DNA of 64,000 nucleotides from Legionella maceachernii. GTDB lineage: Bacteria; Pseudomonadota; Gammaproteobacteria; Legionellales; Legionellaceae. How positions within the stretch are numbered: the first letter of the stretch is position 1; the number at the start of each line of letters is the position of its first letter. Shown here piece by piece: positions 45,739 through 54,958 of the stretch. The position numbers and the translations under genes were made by a program. The stretch covers positions 228,050 through 292,049 of the forward strand of contig NZ_FUXJ01000005.1 of assembly GCF_900167045.1 (NCBI RefSeq), given 5' to 3'. The notes under the pieces are model-generated. The model saw only the letters and a list, made by a program, of their open reading frames with translations, did not search any database and was not told where the DNA came from.

Positions 45739-46938
45739 TCAACCAACTAATTGGTCCATTGAAAAAACAGGTAAAAGGGTTGCAAGCACTATAAATAAAA
45801 CCACAGCTCCCATAAATAGAATAATGAGAGGCTCCAAAAGGGTGAGGGCAGTATCAATTAGTCGTTTTACTTCGTTATCTAAATGCGATGCTGCTTTTTC
45901 CATCATGGATGCAATTTGGCCGCTTTTTTCTCCACTGGCAATTAAGTGAGTTGCCATTGGGCTTAAGAAGCCTGTGTCTTTCAAAGATTGGCTAATTGAA
46001 CCCCCTTCGCGTACGCGAACTGCCGCTTGATCAAAGGCATTTCTCATGACTAGATTAGTGACTAAACTCGCTGAAACACGCATCGTTTCAAGGACACTTA
46101 CTCCAGCAGCAAACAAAATACCAAATGTATGGATATAGCGGGCTACATTAACCGATCTTACCAAATAAGACGATACAGGTAGTTTAAGTAAGAGTGCATG
46201 CCAAGCAGTGCGTATTTTTAGATTAGAGAGACTCTTTTTAAAAGCCACAAGTGAGATGATAAAGGCTAAAAGAGCGAGTAAACCGTATGACTTAATGAGG
46301 TTGCTAAGATGAATGAGTACTTTCGTCATGTTAGGTAATTCTTGACCGCTATTGCTAAAAACTTCAATGATTTTAGGTACCACAAAGGCTAAAAGAAAGC
46401 TAATAATTCCAGTTGAAACGGTGATCATTAATAAAGGATAAATCAAGGCTTGTTGAACTTTTTGCCGTGTTTGTTGTTGATTTTCTGTATAATCAGCCAG
46501 TTTCTCCAATACCATATCCAAGCGGCCCGTCTGCTCACCCGCACCCACTGTGGCACGATACAGTTCTGGGAAGGCATTAGGAAACTCACCCATTGCTTGC
46601 GCTAAACCATAGCCCTCTAAAACTTTTGCACGAACTCCGATAATAAGTCCACGGACTTTATCTTTTTCGGTTTGCTCACTCACTCCGCGTAGTGATTCTT
46701 CAACAGGAATCCCTGCTGCAAGCAATGTGGCTAATTGACGGGTTAATAATGCAAGATCTTGCGCGGGTATTTTGCCTTTATTACGTGATTGCTGTTGCTT
46801 CGCTAAAGCACGAATCTGTGTGGGAACAAGACCTTGTTCACGTAGGAGTTGCCGGGCTTGACGTTCGGAGTCAGCTTCAATAACCCCTTTTTTGGTAGAG
46901 CCAGATTTATTTAGCGCTTGATAATGATAGGCGCCCAT
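45739..46938 (-). CDS. gspF: Type II secretion inner-membrane protein GspF
   Basis: GspF is the polytopic inner-membrane platform protein of type II secretion. The 399-residue protein starts with YHYQALNKSGSTKKGVIEADS, contains two T2SSF domains and three membrane helices (near residues 170-190, 220-240 and 370-390). It has LATLLAAGIPVEESL and FGILFAAGVSVLETM, the two family repeats. It is on the same strand as gspGHIJK but is separated from gspG by about 1.7 kb holding two forward genes. In L. pneumophila lspFGHIJK is contiguous, as far as I recall. Confidence 0.94.
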   Translation of the reverse strand: MGAYHYQALNKSGSTKKGVIEADSERQARQLLREQGLVPTQIRALAKQQQSRNKGKIPAQDLALLTRQLATLLAAGIPVEESLRGVSEQTEKDKVRGLIIGVRAKVLEGYGLAQAMGEFPNAFPELYRATVGAGEQTGRLDMVLEKLADYTENQQQTRQKVQQALIYPLLMITVSTGIISFLLAFVVPKIIEVFSNSGQELPNMTKVLIHLSNLIKSYGLLALLAFIISLVAFKKSLSNLKIRTAWHALLLKLPVSSYLVRSVNVARYIHTFGILFAAGVSVLETMRVSASLVTNLVMRNAFDQAAVRVREGGSISQSLKDTGFLSPMATHLIASGEKSGQIASMMEKAASHLDNEVKRLIDTALTLLEPLIILFMGAVVLFIVLATLLPVFSMDQLVG

Positions 46939-47022
46939 AAGAATTACTTTCAGTTTTAATGGGAATTAGTTTAATCTATAAGGCTAAATAAGTGAAGTTA
47001 GTCGGTAATCTTGGAGAGCATT

Positions 47023-48435
47023 ATGAGCAACGCAGCAGCATTACATGAAACCATAAAAAAAGAGGACATTAAGTTCATCGATCTTCGTTTTACTGATACA
47101 AAAGGAAAAGAACAACACATCACTATTCCAGTATCCGCGCTTGATGATGATATGATTGAAAACGGAAAAATGTTCGATGGTTCATCAATTAAAGGCTGGC
47201 AAAAAATACATAAATCGGACTTAGCGCTCATTCCGGATTTGGATACAGTAATCCTTGATCCCTTCTACCAAGATAATTCCTTGATTATACGTTGTAATGT
47301 TGTTGATCCACAGACCATGCTGGGATATGACCGTGATCCTCGCTCAATTGCCCAGCGTGCTGAAGCTTATATGAAATCGACAGGTATTGCCGATAAAGCA
47401 TTATTTGGACCGGAGCCAGAGTTTTTCATTTTTGACGATGTGCGTTCGGAAATTGGAATGCGCCGTGCTTTTTACGAATTAGATTCTGCTGAAGGACACT
47501 GGAATTTAGGGAAGATGATGGAAGGGGGAAATATCGGCCACAGGCCAAGTGTGAAGGGCGGTTACTTTCCTGTGCCTCCCGTTGATTCCTCTCAAGATAT
47601 TCGTTCGGCAATCTGCCTCACTTTGGAATCCATGGGAATCTCAGTTGAAGCGCATCACCACGAAGTGGCTACAGCAAATCAGTGCGAAGTCGCTACTCGT
47701 TTTAATGAACTCACTAAAAAAGCAGATGAATTGCAAATTCTAAAATACGTTGTTCACAATGTTGCCCACAATTACGGTAAAACAGCGACGTTTATGCCTA
47801 AGCCCTTAGTCGGAGATAATGGTAACGGCATGCATTGTCATCAATCTTTAATGAAAGATGGTGTCAATTTATTTACCGGTGATCAATATGCTGGATTATC
47901 TGAAACAGCACTTTATTATATAGGCGGCATTATCAAGCATGCCCGTGCATTAAATGCCTTCACTAATCCTGCAACCAATAGCTATAAGCGATTAGTGCCT
48001 GGTTTTGAAGCGCCGGTATTATTGGCTTACTCAGCACGTAACCGATCAGCAGCAATTCGTATTCCTCATACAAGTAATCCCAAAGGACGTCGAATTGAAG
48101 TGCGTTTTCCTGATCCCATGGCTAATCCTTATCTTGCATTTTCTGCAATGATGATGGCTGGACTTGATGGCATTCAAAAGAAAATCCATCCGGGTCAGCC
48201 TATGGATAAAGATTTATACGATTTACCGCCCGAAGAACTTGTTGATGTGCCAACGGTTTGTAACTCTTTAGAGCAAGCCATGCAGCATTTGAAAGAAAAT
48301 CATGAGTTTTTATTACAAGGGGATGTGTTTAGTAAAGATTTTCTGCAAAGTTACATTGAGTTAAAAGAAGAAGAAATACAAATGCTGAGAACCCTTCCTC
48401 ACCCGTTCGAGTTTGAATTGTATTATAGCCTCTAA
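47023..48435 (+). CDS. glnA: Glutamine synthetase, type I
   Basis: GlnA makes glutamine from glutamate and ammonia. The start [25 protein letters not shown] is used because it aligns with E. coli GlnA and follows TTGGAGAG; 470 residues result. Active-site signatures include [56 protein letters not shown] and [12 protein letters not shown]. The adenylylated tyrosine lies in DLYDLPPEE, so activity should be controlled by GlnE-type adenylylation. It is divergent from gspF. Confidence 0.97.
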   Translation: MSNAAALHETIKKEDIKFIDLRFTDTKGKEQHITIPVSALDDDMIENGKMFDGSSIKGWQKIHKSDLALIPDLDTVILDPFYQDNSLIIRCNVVDPQTMLGYDRDPRSIAQRAEAYMKSTGIADKALFGPEPEFFIFDDVRSEIGMRRAFYELDSAEGHWNLGKMMEGGNIGHRPSVKGGYFPVPPVDSSQDIRSAICLTLESMGISVEAHHHEVATANQCEVATRFNELTKKADELQILKYVVHNVAHNYGKTATFMPKPLVGDNGNGMHCHQSLMKDGVNLFTGDQYAGLSETALYYIGGIIKHARALNAFTNPATNSYKRLVPGFEAPVLLAYSARNRSAAIRIPHTSNPKGRRIEVRFPDPMANPYLAFSAMMMAGLDGIQKKIHPGQPMDKDLYDLPPEELVDVPTVCNSLEQAMQHLKENHEFLLQGDVFSKDFLQSYIELKEEEIQMLRTLPHPFEFELYYSL

Positions 48436-48462
48436 ATTCAATTTCGATTAGACAGTATCTTA

Positions 48463-48486
48463 CCTCTGCGCTAGTCAGCGCAGAGG
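48463..48486 (+). terminator. Hairpin after glnA
   Basis: CCTCTGCGCT, the loop AGTC and AGCGCAGAGG form a perfect 10-bp stem 27 bases after the glnA stop. No T-run follows, so it may be a processing or Rho-assisted site, or an mRNA-stabilising structure, not a classical intrinsic terminator. Confidence 0.55.
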
Positions 48487-48649
48487 ATAGTTCGCGATGT
48501 AGTCGACTTCAGTTAGCTTGTCCTTTAAACAAGGGGATTCTATTTTGTACTACCTCTTTAAAAATCTTATTCCCTTAATAATTCCTTCATCATATATCAC
48601 TATAATTTAACCATGGTGAATATGTTTTGATCTATTTGATAAAATAATT

Positions 48650-50857
48650 ATGACTCGGTCAATCGCGGAATTACTACAAATTTCTTTTGAGTTTCCCTTG
48701 TCATCCAAGCCAATTCGTAAAATTGCTTTGCGTGGTGGAGGAGCCAAAGGTGTTGTCTATCCTGGCGCAGTCGAAGCGTTAAAAGAAGCCAATATTTTGG
48801 ATAAGATTGATACTATTGCTGGTTCGTCAGCAGGGGCTTTAACAGCGCTTATGGTGGCCATTGGTATGACACCAGAACAAATTAAAATCGAAGTTAATAA
48901 AACTGATTTTAACAAATACAAAGATTACCACCTCACGGGTTTGTTCACAAAACGAGGAATTTGTAAGGGGGAAGCTCTCCTAAATGATATTAAAAGAATC
49001 ATAAGAACCTATTTACCTGAACAAATTGAATGGGCTAAATCCATTTTAGATGAAGGCATTATGTATTCGTTGACTAAAATTGAGAAAGATCTTGAGTCAC
49101 GAATAGAAAGCATCGAACACTCTATCTCTGCCTGGGAATTATTACTTCATGATAAGGAGGATTTAGCGAAGAAAAAGGAGAACAAGCTTGATGAAATAAA
49201 TGAAATAAGAACAGTTTTAAGCGAACTCAAGAGTTTTAGGGCATACACAGGTAAAGATCGTGATGCTAAATTAAAAACAGTTTTATCTCATCTGCTGTCG
49301 AAACACGATTTTTTTTATCGTTATGCTCATTCAAACTTTGAGTTTACAAAAGAGCTTCTTACTCGGTATGATCATATCCAACAAATCAATATTAACTCGG
49401 TCAAATTCATTGATCTTTCCTATCTAAATAACGTGTTGGGCAATCGAGTCAAACACTTAATGATCACAGGAACAAATATTGATACTGGCGAATTGGAGCT
49501 GTTTTCAGATGAAACGACCCCACAAATGCCAATTGATATTGCTGCGAGAATTTCTGCTTCTTACCCAATCGTATTTCAGGCCGTTGAATATAATGGTAAA
49601 AGATACATTGATGGTGGTGTATTAGACAATTTGCCTGTAAGGCCTCTGACAAAACAAAAGAAAGATGTGCCTTTATTAAGAAGGCAACAAGAAAAAACCG
49701 ACGAAACGATCGCGTTCGAACTTAATCCACAAAAGACAGCGCAGGGGTTTTTGACTACAGTAACCGGATTTTTTACAACCATACAGAATTTTATAAAATA
49801 TTTAGCTTGTGGCAAAATCGATGTGGCTACAAGTAATGAAGAATTAAAACAAGCACTTATGGAAGATATTTCAAAAAATCGTATCGATCTTCCGCTTCCC
49901 TCTGGTTTTTCCACGCTGGATTTTAAGCTGCCACCCGATAAAAAAGCATTGTTACAAGAACAAGCAAAAACTACAACAAAACAAAGGATTGAGGAAATTT
50001 TAGAAGGAAGAAAAAGAAAATCAATGAATTGTGACATTCTCAGGTATTTGCTAGAAGCGCCTCTTGATGACATTGAAAAAAATGTTTCACTGTTTATGGA
50101 AGCTCTCGTTGACAAAAATGAGCAAGATAAAATTAAGCAACTCAAAGAATGGGTCGTTCGTTTCAGGGCAGAAGAAGATACTCTGTTAAGCAGTATATTA
50201 ACAGAGATAAAAGGAATAAATTTTGCTATCGAGCAAAAACTTCCATTTGAGGAGCAGCAAGAACATATTGATAAATTAGTGAAAAACCTTGATACACTCA
50301 TTCTGCATCAAACCGAACTTAATGGTGGTGAGATGGTTACATTGAATGAAGCGCATAAAGCCTGTCTTTATCAAAAAGTAAAAGATATCTTTAGCACAGA
50401 ACTTGAAGAGCTTGCCAATCACATGAATGCTAATCCATTGCTTAAGCACGATCTCGTTGAAAGACTTCGGCAAAGCCCTGCTCAAAAAGAGCATGCTCAG
50501 TTCTTTGATGGATTACAGCTTGATCTCATTAGAAAGAATGCAATACATACGCTTGTTGAAGCCAAAGCAAAACCCTTTCAACTTGCGGAAAATGTGACTT
50601 TAATTCAGGTAGCTATTGCTTGTCTAAGAACAGCTCCGACCGAAGCAGAAATTAAATCCGCTTTAGAGACTGTAAGAGACGGTTACTTAAGCCGTAATGT
50701 GTTTTCAGTCGTCCAAGGTTCGTCCACCCGATTTAAAGGTTCTGCTTATAGCACGACAGCACAAGCGATGGTTGGATATATTGAACAAATTAATCATCTA
50801 ATTGATCACCCATTAGCGGAAGAACTTGAAAAGAGTGCTCCTGGAGTTGCATTTTAG
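48650..50857 (+). CDS. Patatin-like phospholipase, candidate Vpd-type effector
   Basis: The 735-residue protein opens with a patatin domain: oxyanion hole RGGGAKGVVYPGAVEAL near residue 28, catalytic serine in GSSAGALTAL near residue 61, and the catalytic aspartate in DGGVLDN near residue 322. An inserted helical region (about residues 125-260) separates the two. After residue 400 the protein is long, helical and charged, with no recognised domain. Legionella secretes several patatin-like enzymes, including VpdA, VpdB and VpdC, and this protein fits that group. The ATG has no clear Shine-Dalgarno; TATAAT at 48601 may be the -10. Confidence 0.85.
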   Translation: MTRSIAELLQISFEFPLSSKPIRKIALRGGGAKGVVYPGAVEALKEANILDKIDTIAGSSAGALTALMVAIGMTPEQIKIEVNKTDFNKYKDYHLTGLFTKRGICKGEALLNDIKRIIRTYLPEQIEWAKSILDEGIMYSLTKIEKDLESRIESIEHSISAWELLLHDKEDLAKKKENKLDEINEIRTVLSELKSFRAYTGKDRDAKLKTVLSHLLSKHDFFYRYAHSNFEFTKELLTRYDHIQQININSVKFIDLSYLNNVLGNRVKHLMITGTNIDTGELELFSDETTPQMPIDIAARISASYPIVFQAVEYNGKRYIDGGVLDNLPVRPLTKQKKDVPLLRRQQEKTDETIAFELNPQKTAQGFLTTVTGFFTTIQNFIKYLACGKIDVATSNEELKQALMEDISKNRIDLPLPSGFSTLDFKLPPDKKALLQEQAKTTTKQRIEEILEGRKRKSMNCDILRYLLEAPLDDIEKNVSLFMEALVDKNEQDKIKQLKEWVVRFRAEEDTLLSSILTEIKGINFAIEQKLPFEEQQEHIDKLVKNLDTLILHQTELNGGEMVTLNEAHKACLYQKVKDIFSTELEELANHMNANPLLKHDLVERLRQSPAQKEHAQFFDGLQLDLIRKNAIHTLVEAKAKPFQLAENVTLIQVAIACLRTAPTEAEIKSALETVRDGYLSRNVFSVVQGSSTRFKGSAYSTTAQAMVGYIEQINHLIDHPLAEELEKSAPGVAF

Positions 50858-50876
50858 CTTAATATAGACTTATAAT
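50847..50876 (+). promoter_or_regulatory. Probable promoter of the small gene after the patatin gene
   Basis: TTGCAT (50847-50852) and TATAAT (50871-50876) are spaced by 18 bases, overlapping the last codons of the patatin gene. Transcription would start about 20 bases ahead of the ATG at 50903. Confidence 0.5.
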
Positions 50877-50902
50877 TAACCAAATTGTATTTATATTTTA
50901 TT

Positions 50903-51181
50903 ATGACTATCTCTCATACTGTCTTTTTTCGTAATCAACTTAATGCGTTCCGTAAGCAAAGTGAATCGGCTCAGCAGGTGCTTGATCCAGTCAGCGTAGA
51001 AGAAAAAATTTTGGGAAACACTGAACTTGTTGTGGATCCTAATGACACGCCAAGCGAAATTAGAAGAAGTCTTGAGTCTAATTTAGGACCTATTGATACT
51101 GAAATGGAAGTGAAAGCAAAAGGTCAAAAACCAGAAGAACCACATCAGGAAAATGAAGTCTCATCCGAATTTCGCCCGTAA
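50903..51181 (+). CDS. Small hypothetical protein downstream of the patatin gene
   Basis: The 92-residue protein begins MTISHTVFFRNQLNAFRKQ and becomes polar and acidic in its second half (EVKAKGQKPEEPHQENEVSSEF). It has no signal peptide, membrane helix or known domain. The ATG is chosen over a TTG six codons upstream. There is no clear Shine-Dalgarno, but a good promoter lies directly upstream. The acidic C-terminus would suit a Dot/Icm signal or a small partner of the phospholipase; both are guesses. Confidence 0.6.
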   Translation: MTISHTVFFRNQLNAFRKQSESAQQVLDPVSVEEKILGNTELVVDPNDTPSEIRRSLESNLGPIDTEMEVKAKGQKPEEPHQENEVSSEFRP

Positions 51182-51376
51182 GCGATACAACATTCCTCAG
51201 TAAAAAATAATTTGTAACTTAAGCCAAGTCCTCAATTAGGTTGCTTAGTCCTATTTAATTTTAAAAAGCTTAGTAAAACGGACTTAGGCATTAAGGATTA
51301 ATTTGCAGAACACTGTATAAATCGATACCCTTATGGATAGGCTATTTACTCTCGTTGCTCAGTGTTTGGAGAATCT

Positions 51377-52249
51377 ATGAAGTTAAGATCCCATAATCTT
51401 TTAACATGGGTACCTCATTTATTTTTATTCTACAGAGAAAAAGTTTTTCGTAAGCTGCTGCCAATTATCGTTATTCTAACGATCTATGCGATATTAATTG
51501 CCCATTTTTTTCAACACGCTACACGCTATAATCTTGGTCAATTTCATCTCATTTTTAGCTTTATCTTAGCCATTATCATTAGTTTTAGAGTGAACACCAG
51601 TTATTCGCGTTGGTGGGAAGGACGAATTCTTTGGGGGGCTATTGTTAATAATTGCCGGAATTTAGGTTTAAAATTCGAGATCTTCGCTGGGCTTGATGCG
51701 AATCCGAATTTTTATGAATTACTAAAAAAACTGCCGATTATTATTAAGGCAAATTTACGCAAAGACACTAGGGAAATTGAATCGGAATTAAGGTCCCTTG
51801 GCATTGAAGAGTATAGTACTCAGCATCCTGTGCTTTTAGTGGTTCAGAGAATGTATTTTATACTGAATCAATTACGTAACGAAGAAAAGCTTCGCTTCGA
51901 ACAATATTTAGCTTTAGATAATCATTTGGCCAATATTATCGATATGGTAGGTGGTTGTGAACGAATTGCCAACACCCACGTACCTCCAGCATTCGCTTTT
52001 TTCGTTAAACAGGCCTTACTCTTTTATGCATTAATGTTCCCGTTCGGATGGGTTGATACTTTTGGTTTTTTAATCATCCCGATGATGATCATGATTGTTT
52101 ATATCTTATTAGGCTTAGAAATATTATCTGAAGAATTAGAAGAACCTTTTGGCAAAGACGATAATGATTTGCCTTTGAGCATCATTGCTAAAAACGTCAG
52201 CCGAAATATCGAGCAAATCGCACTGACTGGGCGAGAATTTTTTAAATAA
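51377..52249 (+). CDS. Bestrophin-like (UPF0187) membrane channel protein
   Basis: The 290-residue protein matches bacterial bestrophin-family anion channels: HLFLFYREKVFRKLLPI leading into the first helix, the SFRVNTSYSRWWEGRILWG segment near residue 75, and two C-terminal membrane helices with LMFPFGWVDTFGFLIIPMM near residue 220. The cytoplasmic end has EEPFGKDDNDLPL near residue 259, the conserved acidic-proline segment. The ATG at 51377 follows TTTGGAGA; an in-frame GTG five codons earlier is less likely. Confidence 0.9.
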   Translation: MKLRSHNLLTWVPHLFLFYREKVFRKLLPIIVILTIYAILIAHFFQHATRYNLGQFHLIFSFILAIIISFRVNTSYSRWWEGRILWGAIVNNCRNLGLKFEIFAGLDANPNFYELLKKLPIIIKANLRKDTREIESELRSLGIEEYSTQHPVLLVVQRMYFILNQLRNEEKLRFEQYLALDNHLANIIDMVGGCERIANTHVPPAFAFFVKQALLFYALMFPFGWVDTFGFLIIPMMIMIVYILLGLEILSEELEEPFGKDDNDLPLSIIAKNVSRNIEQIALTGREFFK

Positions 52250-52317
52250 AAGCGTGATAGTGACAAAATGTCAACCTGATTATCTATGTTAAAATTATCG
52301 TTCATCTTCAAAAAGCT

Positions 52318-52346
52318 CTTGAAATTTATCCATTCAGCCCGCATAT
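52318..52346 (+). promoter_or_regulatory. Heat-shock (sigma-32 type) promoter of htpG
   Basis: CTTGAAA (52318-52324) and CCCGCATAT (52338-52346) are separated by 13 bases, close to the RpoH consensus CTTGAAA-N11-15-CCCATNT. It is 98 bases ahead of the htpG ATG. E. coli htpG is a known sigma-32 target, which agrees. Confidence 0.7.
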
Positions 52347-52444
52347 AGCTTTTTTATCAAAGTAGAAATCGGTTGCCTTAAAGGGGCTAACTGGCTACAT
52401 AAACTAATTTATTAAACGCTAATTTGAGTAGGGGAGATTTATAA

Positions 52445-54313
52445 ATGGCGGCAAAGCAGCAAACTATGGGATTTCAAACTGAAGTTAAACAAATGCTCCA
52501 TCTTGTTGTTCATTCGCTTTATTCCAACAAGGAAATATTCTTAAGAGAGCTAATTTCGAATGCTTCTGATGCTGTGGATAAACTTCGGTTCTTAGCACTT
52601 GCTGATGCTTCTTTATATGAGAATGATCCTGACCTTCGTATTACTGTGGAATTTAATGAAAAATTAAAAACAATCACGGTGAAAGATAATGGGATTGGTT
52701 TAAGTTGGGAGGAAGCTGTTGAGAATTTAGGTACTATTGCTAAATCAGGTACTAAAGAATTCTTAAGTCACTTAACAGGAGAAACGGCGAAAGACTCTCA
52801 CTTAATTGGTCAATTTGGTGTGGGTTTTTATTCTTCATTTATTGTAGCAGACAAAGTCACTCTCAAAAGCCGCCGTGCAGGGTTAAAACCTGAAGAAGGC
52901 ATTGTTTGGGAGTCCAAAGGGGAAGGTGAGTTTACCATTGCTCAAGAAAAGAAAGTTGATAGGGGTACGGAAGTTATTTTGCATCTCAAAGACGATTTTG
53001 ATGAGTTTTTAAGCGATTGGCGATTACGACAAATTATTACTAAATATTCTGATCACATTTGCTGGCCCATTGTAATGAAAAAAATGGATGACAGTGGTAA
53101 AGAATCAGACGAGTACGAAACTGTAAACAAAGCCACTGCATTATGGACATTACCGAAAGCAGAAATTTCCGATGAGGAATATAAAGAATTGTATAAACAC
53201 ATTTCACACGATTATCAAGATCCACTCATCTGGTCACACAATCATGTTGAAGGTAAGCAAGATTATATTTGTTTACTTTATATTCCCACTCATGCACCTT
53301 TCGATTTGTGGCAGCAAGAAACGAAGCATGGCTTAAAACTTTATGTTAAGCGTGTGTTTATCATGGATGAGGCGGCTCAATTTTTACCTCGCTATTTACG
53401 CTTCGTAAAAGGAATTATTGATGCCAATGATTTACCTTTAAATGTCTCTCGTGAAATTTTACAAGAAAATAAACTTGTTGATTCGATTAAATCCGCTAGT
53501 ACTAAGCGTGTTTTATCCATGCTTGAAAAATTAAGCACCCAAGATCCGGAGGCTTACCAACGATTTTGGGATGAATTCGGTTTAGTACTCAAAGAAGGTC
53601 CGATTGAGGATTACGCCAATAAAGAAGCAATCGCTAAATTGTTACGTTTTGCCACCACAATGAGTGATTCTGAAAAACAAACGGTAAAACTGACAGACTA
53701 TGTTGCGCGTATGAAAGAAAATCAAGACAAAATCTACTACATCACAGCGTCTAGCTATAACGCAGCCAAAAACAGTCCACATCTGGAAATTTTTAGACAA
53801 AAGGGAATCGAAGTATTACTTCTTAGCGACCGAGTTGACGAATGGTTAGTAGGGTATTTGAGTGAGTTTGATGGGAAAAAATTACAATCTATAAGCAAAG
53901 GAAAATTTGATCTAGAGCCTGAGGAAAATGAAAAGGTAAAAGAAGAAGAAAAGACATTAACGCCTATGCTGAAACAGATTAAAGAGGTATTAGGTGATAG
54001 AGTAAAAGAAGTGCAATTTACTCATCGATTAACAATCTCTCCAGCATGTATTATCGCTGATGAAGGAGATATGGGAATGGAGATGCAGCGTATCTTACAA
54101 GCAGCTGGTCAAAAAGTGCCTCAAAGTAAACCTATTTTTGAGCTTAATCCCGAGCATGCTTTGATCAAACGTTTGCATGATATCACCGATGAGAGTCTTT
54201 TTGCCGAATGGGTAACAATGCTCTTCGAGCAAGCGGTACTCGCTGAAGGCGGGCAATTGGATAACCCTGCCGATTTCGTTAACCGCGTAAACAAATTACT
54301 CCTTGAAGCTTAA
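52445..54313 (+). CDS. htpG: Molecular chaperone HtpG (Hsp90)
   Basis: HtpG is the bacterial Hsp90, an ATP-dependent chaperone. The 622 residues begin with the ATP-binding domain: [34 protein letters not shown] near residues 10-43, then [10 protein letters not shown] near residue 80, and [17 protein letters not shown] near residue 120. The middle domain has [14 protein letters not shown] near residue 330. The length matches the E. coli 624. It is flanked by a heat-shock-type promoter upstream and two hairpins downstream, and faces the convergent fis gene. Confidence 0.98.
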   Translation: MAAKQQTMGFQTEVKQMLHLVVHSLYSNKEIFLRELISNASDAVDKLRFLALADASLYENDPDLRITVEFNEKLKTITVKDNGIGLSWEEAVENLGTIAKSGTKEFLSHLTGETAKDSHLIGQFGVGFYSSFIVADKVTLKSRRAGLKPEEGIVWESKGEGEFTIAQEKKVDRGTEVILHLKDDFDEFLSDWRLRQIITKYSDHICWPIVMKKMDDSGKESDEYETVNKATALWTLPKAEISDEEYKELYKHISHDYQDPLIWSHNHVEGKQDYICLLYIPTHAPFDLWQQETKHGLKLYVKRVFIMDEAAQFLPRYLRFVKGIIDANDLPLNVSREILQENKLVDSIKSASTKRVLSMLEKLSTQDPEAYQRFWDEFGLVLKEGPIEDYANKEAIAKLLRFATTMSDSEKQTVKLTDYVARMKENQDKIYYITASSYNAAKNSPHLEIFRQKGIEVLLLSDRVDEWLVGYLSEFDGKKLQSISKGKFDLEPEENEKVKEEEKTLTPMLKQIKEVLGDRVKEVQFTHRLTISPACIIADEGDMGMEMQRILQAAGQKVPQSKPIFELNPEHALIKRLHDITDESLFAEWVTMLFEQAVLAEGGQLDNPADFVNRVNKLLLEA

Positions 54314-54365
54314 AAAATAAGCGTTATCGCTTAATCTCAAAGTAAGAAATTACTTTTAACGATGC

Positions 54366-54387
54366 AGGTTGGGCTAAAGCCCAACCT
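54366..54387. repeat. AGGTTGGGC/GCCCAACCT hairpin, copy 3 of 3
   Basis: A perfect 9-bp stem with a TAAA loop lies 52 bases after the htpG stop. The core is the same as in the hairpins at 6365-6380 and 7638-7672. It is followed 48 bases later by a separate palindromic terminator. Confidence 0.75.
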
Positions 54388-54434
54388 TCTTAAAGATCAA
54401 CTTGTTGGAGCTACATTTAAATAGTAGAAATAAT

Positions 54435-54456
54435 AAAGGCCCTTATAAGGGCCTTT
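54435..54456. terminator. Bidirectional terminator between htpG and fis
   Basis: A perfect 22-base palindrome centred at 54445/54446 (AAAGGCCCTTA and its complement) has A and T runs at its two ends, so it can end transcription from htpG on the forward strand and fis on the reverse strand. Confidence 0.75.
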
Positions 54457-54533
54457 TAAAGCTTTATAAACTCACTCTGTACCTCATTTTGCTAATGCGT
54501 TAGCTCTGATTAGGAGTGATTTATAAAAGAGGG

Positions 54534-54836
54534 TTATTCATCGTCGGTTAAACGAAAATATTTCGTACCGAAATAGCGTTGTAATTTTTTCCTGATTGTA
54601 CCGCGGCTAATCCCAAGCAGTCTGGCTGCTTGTAGCTGATTACCTCGTTTCTTTTCCATAACGGCTTGTAAAAGGGGCGGCTCAACTTCAGAAAGAATCA
54701 TGTCATAGAGATCATCGATGGCTTTGCCTTTATTGTCAGCAAGAAATCGTGTTACCAAACCGTAAACCAAATCTTGAAGCCCTTGATCTTGTTTTGTGGT
54801 CTGAGTAGCTAATTGTGTTTCAATGACATTCATCAT
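54534..54836 (-). CDS. fis: Fis family DNA-binding protein
   Basis: Fis is a nucleoid protein and global regulator; in Legionella Fis proteins control growth-phase genes and effectors. The 100-residue protein has a C-terminal helix-turn-helix, GNQLQAARLLGISRGTIRKKLQRY near residues 66-90, typical of Fis and NtrC ends. The N-terminal arm is longer in Gln and Thr than in E. coli. It stands alone, without the usual dusB. The start may be either of two adjacent ATGs. Confidence 0.9.
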   Translation of the reverse strand: MMNVIETQLATQTTKQDQGLQDLVYGLVTRFLADNKGKAIDDLYDMILSEVEPPLLQAVMEKKRGNQLQAARLLGISRGTIRKKLQRYFGTKYFRLTDDE

Positions 54837-54958
54837 AACTTCCTTATTTTAGTTAAATCAATCTATCCCAATACTTCCATTTTTAGATGAAAGCAAAATT
54901 AATTGTACATGAAGGTTAATTGATAATCTACTATTCTTAAGGAAATCTTAAGGAATTC

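Noticed and set aside
45683..45949. Forward open frame across the 3' end of gspF
   Set aside because: It is antisense to the conserved C-terminal membrane helix of GspF and has no ribosome-binding site.
46939..47022. Sigma-54 promoter for glnA
   Set aside because: No TGGCAC-N5-TTGCA-type sequence is present in the short gspF-glnA gap.
49576..50301. Long reverse-strand open frame opposite the patatin gene
   Set aside because: Its product is Ser-, Cys- and Phe-rich with no domain, as expected for the mirror of an AT-rich coding strand, and the forward gene has clear catalytic motifs.
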